From: an uncultured Anaeromusa sp.
Lineage (GTDB): Bacteria > Bacillota > Negativicutes > Anaeromusales > Anaeromusaceae
NCBI RefSeq assembly: GCF_963676855.1
Contig: NZ_OY781460.1
Coordinates: 434,001 to 498,000, forward strand
Length of the DNA stretch: 64,000 bases
Direction: 5' to 3'
Made by a program: the position numbers and the translations under genes. Shown here piece by piece: positions 58,920 to 64,000 of the stretch. The notes under the pieces were generated by a model. It was not told the origin of the DNA, did not search any database, and saw nothing but the letters and a program-made list of their open reading frames with translations. Numbering within the stretch: position 1 is the first letter of the stretch; every line of letters starts with the position of its first letter.

Positions 58920-60767
58920 CTAATCTTTTAAGTGATATGGAACCGTACTGACGATCACATTAGTTTTCCAAATCAGCGCGTTGCGCAGAAACAAGCCAGT
59001 CTGTCCATGCAAAAAGCGATGCCACGGCCTGCTGGTTTCAAACTCTGGAATGATAACCGTAATATAGTCGTCAGGACCTTTTTCGCGTTCCTTCTTTTCA
59101 ATAAACTGGATCAGTGGCCGCATGAGCAACCGGAAGGGAGAACGGATGATTTTTAGCTCCACTCCAGGATCCCACAGCTGCCATTTTTCGCGCAGCTTCT
59201 TTTCCGCTTCTGCGTTATCGGCAATATTGACGGCAATAATATTATCACCAATCGTTTTAGCATATTTGATGGTGTTGTAAACCACCCGCGTCGGCGTAGC
59301 CACAGGCACAATGATAATGTGCTTACCCCTAGGAAAAACCGCAGCGCCTTTGTTGTAGCTCTCCTCTGGCAGGTGAAGCTGGTCCGCCACTACATTATAG
59401 TGCGCCCTCACAGCTTTGAAGATATAAATCATGATCGGAATAAAAACTAAGACGATCCAGGCCCCGTAGAGAAACTTCGTCGCCGTAATGACTGCTACTA
59501 TAACACCGGTAACAGTCGCTCCCAAACCGTTAAGAAACGCTCGAAATTGCCAACCCGCGCCACGTTCACGGTTCCAGTGCACCACCATGCTGCTTTGGGC
59601 CACTGTAAAGGAAATGAATACGCCGATGGCATAAAGAGAAATCAAATGCTCCGTATTTCCCTGAAAAGCCACGATCAAAAGTCCGGCCGCTACGGTCAGT
59701 AAAATAATGCCGTTAGAAAAGGTCAGCCTCTCACCACGCGCAGCCAGATAGCGAGGCATATAGCCGTCCTTGGCCACAATAGACATGAGCACCGGCAAGC
59801 CATTATAAGCCGTATTAGCGGCCAAATACAATACCAGCATCGTTGTAATCTGAATATAGAAATACATAGGCGAGCGCTCAAAAATCTGCTCCGCCAGCTG
59901 TGACATGGCCGTTACTTCCGGTATCGGCATAACATGGTAGTGCATAATCAAATAGGAAATGCCGATAAACATAAACCCAAGAATGCCCGCCATCCAATAG
60001 GTTGTCACGGCGGCGTTACGCGCTTCCGGCGAACGGAACATCGGCACGCTGTCGGCAATAGCCTCTACGCCGGTCATCGAGCTACAGCCATTGGCAAAAG
60101 CCCGCAATACTAAAAACAGCATAGCCCAGTCTAGCTGCTGCTTCGCCATCGAAGCCGCAGGCAATACATAGGGCGCATCAAAAAGCGACTTCCAGACACC
60201 AACGCCAATCAAAACCACTATTCCCAGCAAAAAAGCATAGGTCGGGATCACGAAGGCATTGGAAGACTCGCGCACGCCCCGCAGATTCACTATCATCAAG
60301 ATACCGAAAAGCACCGCTAAATCTAGGGATACTTCATTCCCAGACAATTCGGGGAACGCCGAGATAATCGCCGCCGTCCCCGCCGACACGCTCACTGCAG
60401 CGGTAAGCACGTAATCGGCAAACACCGACCCGGCCGCTACCAGCGCCGGCATCTCACCAAGATTTTTCTTGGCTACCGCATAGGCGCCGCCGCCGCCCGG
60501 ATTGGCTTTAGCCACCTGGACATAGGACAAAACAACAATCGCCAGGAGCAGCAAAATTGACAATGCCACCGGCGACATGTAGCCGTAGGCAACAATGCCA
60601 GGCGCGGCTACTAACGTAATCATAATCTGTTCTGGACCATACGCTACCGAAGACAGTGCGTCCGAGGAAAAAATAGATAACGCCTTCCATTTCGGCAATT
60701 TTTCATGCGCAAGCTCTCGATTGTGCAAAGGTCTGCCAATCAAAGCCCGTCTCACCCAGCGCATCAT
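58920..60767 (-). CDS. kimA: KimA/YdaO-like high-affinity K+ transporter (APC superfamily)
   Basis: 615 aa from the ATG at 60765-60767, six bases after GAGGTGG. The N-terminal 460 residues hold 12 membrane segments with FSSDALSSVAYGPEQIMITL, NPGGGGAYAVAKKNLGE and NGCSSMTGVEAIADSVP. A cytoplasmic USP-like domain follows (HIIIVPVATPTRVVYNTIKYAKTI, DYITVIIPEFE). This composition and length match B. subtilis KimA (about 607 aa), a K+ importer inhibited by c-di-AMP. No c-di-AMP (ydaO) riboswitch is visible in the 150 bases upstream. Monocistronic. Confidence 0.85.
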   Translation of the reverse strand: MMRWVRRALIGRPLHNRELAHEKLPKWKALSIFSSDALSSVAYGPEQIMITLVAAPGIVAYGYMSPVALSILLLLAIVVLSYVQVAKANPGGGGAYAVAKKNLGEMPALVAAGSVFADYVLTAAVSVSAGTAAIISAFPELSGNEVSLDLAVLFGILMIVNLRGVRESSNAFVIPTYAFLLGIVVLIGVGVWKSLFDAPYVLPAASMAKQQLDWAMLFLVLRAFANGCSSMTGVEAIADSVPMFRSPEARNAAVTTYWMAGILGFMFIGISYLIMHYHVMPIPEVTAMSQLAEQIFERSPMYFYIQITTMLVLYLAANTAYNGLPVLMSIVAKDGYMPRYLAARGERLTFSNGIILLTVAAGLLIVAFQGNTEHLISLYAIGVFISFTVAQSSMVVHWNRERGAGWQFRAFLNGLGATVTGVIVAVITATKFLYGAWIVLVFIPIMIYIFKAVRAHYNVVADQLHLPEESYNKGAAVFPRGKHIIIVPVATPTRVVYNTIKYAKTIGDNIIAVNIADNAEAEKKLREKWQLWDPGVELKIIRSPFRLLMRPLIQFIEKKEREKGPDDYITVIIPEFETSRPWHRFLHGQTGLFLRNALIWKTNVIVSTVPYHLKD

Positions 60768-60934
60768 GAAGTACCACCTCGTACTTTCAAGCATTCATTT
60801 GCTAAATTAAGCTAAGTCATACCGACTCAATATAGCAAAAGAAGGCAGCCACGTCAATAAATCTATTTTTTACCTTCCACCTTTAGATTACCTTAAATTC
60901 CAATAAATTGCATTTGTTTTTATATGCACGTTTA

Positions 60935-61372
60935 CTACTTTGTTGCATCAGCAAATAATAGTCTTTCCAATATCTCCGCCGAGCCTTGTACGTACTGCGC
61001 GCAATGCTCATGCCCAATGCCGCTTTTTTTGCGGCCTTCGCGCCCGTTTTCCGTACTCAAATCAAAGCCCAACAACCGCGTACAGTGCAGCGAACCATAA
61101 CGCGTCTCAAAGTCTTTGGCAAAAGTTTGCACCAAAGCGTACGTTTCTTCCTTCGGCAAGCCTTTGGCCCCGATCGCCATAAAAGCGCCAGTCGCTGCAC
61201 CGCAAGCCTCGGACAAATTTCCCATGCCGCCGCCAAAGGCGCTGGAAATGCGTAAAGCCGCCTCCTCCGGAATGCCCAGCGCAGGTCCGTACACGCAGAA
61301 CACCGCCTGGGAACAAGATTTCCCGTTCATAAAGGCCTCTACAGCCTGTTGTACTCGCTTTTCATTACTCAT
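60935..61372 (-). CDS. C_GCAxxG_C_C family redox protein
   Basis: 145 aa from the ATG at 61370-61372. Family pattern: SCSQAVFC, then GNLSEACGAATGAFMAIG (the C-GCAxxG-like core), LHCTRLLGFDL and HEHCAQYV, giving conserved cysteines along the chain that could bind a cluster or form disulfides. The family is common in anaerobes and often adjoins redox or molybdoenzyme genes. Function unknown. Upstream start alternatives lack a ribosome site. Monocistronic. Confidence 0.85.
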   Translation of the reverse strand: MSNEKRVQQAVEAFMNGKSCSQAVFCVYGPALGIPEEAALRISSAFGGGMGNLSEACGAATGAFMAIGAKGLPKEETYALVQTFAKDFETRYGSLHCTRLLGFDLSTENGREGRKKSGIGHEHCAQYVQGSAEILERLLFADATK

Positions 61373-61485
61373 AAAGCTCACGCTCTCTTTCATCATTCAT
61401 AGTGCTATCGATAAGATTTCATGGTTTGTCTTCTAGTTCCTGCTTGCTTGTCTTTTTATTTTCACCAATTTTAAGAATTAAACCA

Positions 61486-61517
61486 ACTGCCGTGCGCTCC
61501 ATAAGCCGCACGGCAGT
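61486..61517 (-). terminator. Terminator of the aldolase/zinc-ribbon operon
   Basis: ACTGCCGTGCG pairs perfectly with CGCACGGCAGT around a 10-base loop; the minus strand continues TGGTTTAATT. Confidence 0.75.
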
Positions 61518-61561
61518 ACTAAAAAGATGGTAGAGGACTTCAATCAGCAAGCATTCTTTCC

Positions 61562-61747
61562 TTAATCTAGCAGCTCCGCCGCTTCTGTCTCCTTGCCGCA
61601 GTGCGGACAGCAAACGGATTCTTTTTTCAAGCTAAACATCTGACGATAATGCTCAAATTTTTCACCGCAATGACGACATTGCCGCCAGCAGCGTTCTCTA
61701 AGCGTTTCTTCCCCCGCCGCCCGGGCAATCACATGACTTGACACCAT
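61562..61747 (-). CDS. 61-aa zinc-ribbon protein
   Basis: ATG 61745-61747 with AAAGGAGAG upstream, starting five bases after the aldolase stop. Cysteines CRHCGEKF and CCPHCGKE form a rubredoxin/zinc-ribbon-like pair of CxxC knuckles. The remainder is charged. Function unknown; close coupling with the aldolase gene suggests co-expression. Confidence 0.65.
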   Translation of the reverse strand: MVSSHVIARAAGEETLRERCWRQCRHCGEKFEHYRQMFSLKKESVCCPHCGKETEAAELLD

Positions 61748-61752
61748 CGTTT

Positions 61753-62532
61753 TCACTCTCCTTTAGCAGCTTCATCCTGCGCGATTTGTACAAACCGGCG
61801 CGCTTCCCTGCCAAAAAGGCCAAAGGCACTAGTCAAAAGCAACTGGGCTCCTTGCTGCACCTGCCGTTCCAGCGTTTCACCGGCGCGCACCACCGTCCCT
61901 ACCGGTTTGCCAAAAGTTCTTCCCGCCGCCAACAATTTTTCATAGCCTTCTTGCACCAACGGATGCTGTCCTTGTCCTGGAACGCCCACCGCTTGCGAAT
62001 AATCCATCGCGCCAAAAATCACGCCGTCCAGGCCCTCTACCTGCAAAATATCCGGCAACGCTTCCATAGCCGCTGTATTTTCAATAATCGCCAGTACCAC
62101 TGTTTCCCGATTAGCCTCCTGCGCATAGTCCGCCAATGGCCGCTCCATTCCGTAACCAGAGGCGCGCACGCCGTTCAAGCCCCGCTTACCCTGCGGATGG
62201 TACTTCACCGCCGCCACCGCCGCTTTGGCTTCTTGCGCACTAGAAATGCCCGGCAAGATTACGCCCATAGCTCCCACATCCAGATACCGCAGCAGCGTGC
62301 TCTCCTGCAAATCCGGCACCCGCACCAGCGGCGTAACGCCCCGAACCTCTGCCGCCCGCACGAGGCCTTCGCAGTCCTCCGGCGATAATGGCCCGTGCTC
62401 AGCGTCTAAAAAGACAAAATCAAAACCGGCCAAGCCGCAGATTTCCACCAACGACGGCAGATACCCCTGCAGCATGCAGCCAGTAACCAACTCTCCTTTT
62501 TGCAGTTTTTCCTTCATGGTGTTGTGTCTCAT
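61753..62532 (-). CDS. HpcH/HpaI-family class II aldolase
   Basis: 259 aa from the ATG at 62530-62532 after GGAGGAA; longer in-frame starts reach into intergenic repeat sequence. TIM barrel of the HpcH/GarL/RhmA type: FVFLDAEHGPLSPED (active-site Glu-His), LVRVPDLQESTLLRYLDVGAMGVILPGISSAQEA, IIENTAAMEALPDIL (metal Glu) and VIFGAMDYSQAVG (metal Asp). Cleaves 2-keto-3-deoxy or hydroxy-keto acids to pyruvate and an aldehyde. Substrate not predictable. Co-transcribed with the zinc-ribbon gene. Confidence 0.9.
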   Translation of the reverse strand: MRHNTMKEKLQKGELVTGCMLQGYLPSLVEICGLAGFDFVFLDAEHGPLSPEDCEGLVRAAEVRGVTPLVRVPDLQESTLLRYLDVGAMGVILPGISSAQEAKAAVAAVKYHPQGKRGLNGVRASGYGMERPLADYAQEANRETVVLAIIENTAAMEALPDILQVEGLDGVIFGAMDYSQAVGVPGQGQHPLVQEGYEKLLAAGRTFGKPVGTVVRAGETLERQVQQGAQLLLTSAFGLFGREARRFVQIAQDEAAKGE

Positions 62533-62573
62533 CTTTAATTCCTCCAAACCAGCGAATAACGGGGAACGAAAAT

Positions 62574-62615
62574 TTGAACAAGAGTAAAGGGAGTAAATGG
62601 AGGGTACGACCGAGG
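62574..62615 (+). repeat. Purine-rich dispersed repeat, copy C
   Basis: TTGAACAAGAG, spacer, GAGGGTACGACCGAGGG. Immediately left of structured element copy 3; in copy A the same repeat lies about 140 bases left of structured element copy 1, so the two families may travel together. Confidence 0.5.
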
Positions 62616-62653
62616 GCTCTGAAATAGAGCGAAAATTAACAAAATACTCTTTA

Positions 62654-62812
62654 GGTAGCTGCAAACGCTATGGATACGCTGCCAAAGAAAGGATTTTTTT
62701 CAGCGGGCGCGAAAAAAACCGCAGCCATAGTGGAGCTATGGCGAGAATTTTTGACAAAGCCCGGTGGAAAAACAACTCCTTTGGCAGTTTTAGACATACG
62801 TCTGCAGCTACC
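62654..62812. repeat. Structured 3'-UTR element, copy 3 (159 nt)
   Basis: Arms 62654-62689 and about 62774-62812 pair: GGTAGCTGC, ACG, TATG and CTGCCAAAG on the left with CTTTGGCAG, CATA, CGT and GCAGCTACC on the right. Core 62701-62760 aligns with copy 1 (GCGCGAAAAAAACCGCAGCCATAG versus GCGAAAGAAAACACAGACATAG; TTTTTGACAAAG versus TTTCTGACAAAG). Its inner hairpin GCCATAG/CTATGGC (62724-62730, 62736-62742) is perfect although the bases differ from copy 2. The right arm overlaps the LysE stop codon (62808-62810). Confidence 0.85.
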
Positions 62813-63434
62813 TGTCGGAGGTCAGCAGCTTAACCCCCAGCAGCACATAGATGCCGCCGCAGATCTTAGTAAGGCGTTTGGCCGTTGTTTCGCTCTGCCG
62901 CAGGCAGGCTGTTACGCGAGCCGAACAGAACACCAAAAACAAACACCAAAACGTACCAGTTGTTAAAAAAGTAAAGCCCAGCAGCATAAAGGGCAAAATG
63001 CCATATTGATTTTGCGGATCAATAAACTGCGGTAAAAAAGAAATAAAAAACAGCGCCACTTTGGGGTTCAAGACATTGGTCAAAAGCCCTTGTAAATAGA
63101 TATCTTTTCTAGAGACTGCGCCGGTTTGCACGGTCGCCAGCATGCTTTCTTTGCTGCGCAAAAGCTGCAGTCCTAAATACCCAAGATACAGGGCGCCAGC
63201 TATTTTGACCGCCATGAACGCTTCTGCTGACTGCGCCAAAAGCACCGACAAACCCAATGCCGCCAACAACGTATGTACCGCACAGCCGGAACTGCTGCCC
63301 AACACGGAATACAACCCGGCCCGACGCCCCTGCGACACGCTGCGTCCCAAAATATAGAGCGTATCTGGACCTGGCGTAATGTTGAGAACAATACCGGCCA
63401 GCAAAAACATTTCATAGTGACTAATGCCAAACAT
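62808..63434 (-). CDS. LysE/RhtB-family amino-acid exporter
   Basis: 208 aa with six membrane segments. NITPGPDTLYILGRSVSQGRRAGLYSVLGSSSGCAVH is the N-terminal LysE signature with the conserved GPD, followed by LLTNVLNPKVALFFISFLPQFI. RhtB-group proteins export threonine, homoserine, leucine or related residues. AAAGGAAG before the ATG. The stop codon lies within the arm of structured element copy 3. Monocistronic. Confidence 0.9.
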   Translation of the reverse strand: MFGISHYEMFLLAGIVLNITPGPDTLYILGRSVSQGRRAGLYSVLGSSSGCAVHTLLAALGLSVLLAQSAEAFMAVKIAGALYLGYLGLQLLRSKESMLATVQTGAVSRKDIYLQGLLTNVLNPKVALFFISFLPQFIDPQNQYGILPFMLLGFTFLTTGTFWCLFLVFCSARVTACLRQSETTAKRLTKICGGIYVLLGVKLLTSDR

Positions 63435-63534
63435 ACAACCAACTTCCTTTCAAATACAAAACATAAGAAAAAACGAGAACACATAAAAAGAAGCATTGAA
63501 TGCCTCAATGCTTCTTTGGTTTCTACATCGCATG

Positions 63535-63930
63535 TTAAATTCCCTTTGCCTCCAACACTTGGCGTTCTTTAAAAATCCGTTTTGCCACCGTCACGGCATT
63601 GAGCACTCTAGGAAAACCGGTATAAGGAATGCACTGCAAAAACGTTTCAACAATTTTCTGCGGCGTCACACCTACATTCAACGCGCCATGCAGGTGCACC
63701 TCCATTTGCGTCTCGCAGCCCCCCAGGGTCAATAAACTGGCCAGTGTAATCATTTCCCGTTCTTGCAAATCAAGCCCTTCGCGGCAGTACACATCACCAA
63801 AAGCAAACTCCACAATATACCGTCCTAAGTCCGGTGCAATGTCCTTAAGCCCGTCCACTACCATTTCACCGGCATGGCCGTCCACCTCCGCCAGTCTTTC
63901 CCAGCCTTTTGTCCAACGTTCATTTTGCAT
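63535..63930 (-). CDS. Carboxymuconolactone decarboxylase (CMD)-family protein
   Basis: 131 aa from the ATG at 63928-63930 after GAAGGAGG. CMD fold with the helix around LASLLTLGGCETQMEVHLHGALNVGVTPQKIVETFLQ. It has one Cys before the His, not the CxxC of AhpD-type peroxidases, so AhpD-like thiol chemistry is unlikely. Likely acts on small aldehyde or lactone stress metabolites. Its promoter has the 19-base spacer of MerR-controlled genes, and in Bacillus an AdhR-type MerR regulator is associated with a CMD gene (YraC). Confidence 0.85.
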   Translation of the reverse strand: MQNERWTKGWERLAEVDGHAGEMVVDGLKDIAPDLGRYIVEFAFGDVYCREGLDLQEREMITLASLLTLGGCETQMEVHLHGALNVGVTPQKIVETFLQCIPYTGFPRVLNAVTVAKRIFKERQVLEAKGI

Positions 63931-63961
63931 TGTTTTAGCCTCCTTCACTTGCTATACTAAG

Positions 63962-63992
63962 AGCATAGTACTTAAAGTAAGCTTGAAGTCAA
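63962..63992 (-). promoter_or_regulatory. MerR-type promoter with 19-base spacer
   Basis: Minus strand TTGACT (63987-63992), 19 bases, TATGCT (63962-63967). The long spacer holds the dyad ACTTCAAG...CTTTAAGT. This over-long spacing with an internal dyad is the hallmark of promoters activated by MerR-family proteins. The + strand after it reads AAGGAGTTTT up to the window end, probably the ribosome site of a divergent regulator gene beyond 64000. Confidence 0.75.
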
Positions 63993-64000
63993 GGAGTTTT

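Noticed and set aside
60768..60934. c-di-AMP (ydaO) riboswitch before kimA
   Set aside because: The upstream region is AT-rich, only 167 bases long, and shows neither the conserved sequence blocks nor the length of that riboswitch.

Overview
The window looks like a chromosomal segment of a diderm, anaerobic Firmicute of the Negativicutes (Sporomusaceae-like; genus not determinable from this sequence alone). Reasons: Firmicute-style AAGGAGG ribosome sites, GTG and TTG starts and T-tailed terminators occur together with outer-membrane functions (TolC and RND exporters); oxygen defence is anaerobic (rubrerythrin, superoxide reductase); there is a Tat-targeted fumarate-reductase-type complex; c-di-GMP genes are dense; base composition is near 50% GC. 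No rRNA, tRNA, CRISPR array or intact transposase gene was seen.

Layout. 1-3071 (-): anion symporter plus two subunits of a glycolate/lactate-type dehydrogenase, the last cut by the window edge. 3460-4063: secreted chagasin-like protease inhibitor with a structured 3' element. 4228-7618 (+): murP-mupG-murQ, uptake and breakdown of muropeptide amino sugars. 7753-11179: iron-dependent alcohol dehydrogenase overlapping a PAS-PAS-GGDEF-EAL protein, followed by a candidate sRNA (11245-11360). 11442-15897: regulator, M20 amidohydrolase and AbgT transporter with a shared 19-base site. 16014-19352: chemoreceptor, rubrerythrin, superoxide reductase. 19523-21591: YeiH-type exporter divergent from a LysR regulator. 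21747-25379 (-): mfrA-mfrB-mfrE. 25622-31650: thioredoxin-reductase-like/glutaredoxin pair, DUF3089 protein, orphan microcompartment shell protein, Bcr/CflA exporter, second alcohol dehydrogenase. 31751-38586 (-): TetR-controlled adaptor/RND/USP/TolC efflux operon. 38658-42716 (-): chemoreceptor, then a c-di-GMP-I riboswitch leading a 58-aa membrane protein, EAL-HDOD and UPF0158 genes. 42972-50252: Fur-box small membrane protein, coiled-coil protein, several MFS exporters, AraC and MarR regulators. 50253-55958: amino-acid permease, Xaa-Pro peptidase, LysR, P5C dehydrogenase. 56060-58696 (-): Flp pilin, frameshifted HD-GYP protein, second EAL-HDOD. 58920-64000: KimA-like K+ transporter with an IS-end-like insertion in its terminator, small redox and zinc-ribbon proteins, HpcH aldolase, LysE exporter, CMD protein with a MerR-type promoter.

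Three themes link the region. First, c-di-GMP: one GGDEF-EAL enzyme, one HD-GYP protein (reading frame broken), two degenerate EAL-HDOD proteins, a c-di-GMP riboswitch and a Flp pilin. Second, scavenging of peptidoglycan, acyl-amino acids and peptides. Third, anaerobic redox and stress chemistry.

The least explained signal is a family of three about 157-nt elements (3460-3617, 18034-18188, 62654-62812). Each has a long imperfect stem whose sequence differs between copies but still pairs, around a conserved core of about 60 nt with its own compensated hairpin. Each lies just 3' of a stop codon, in the same orientation relative to that gene, and two of them come before an intrinsic terminator.
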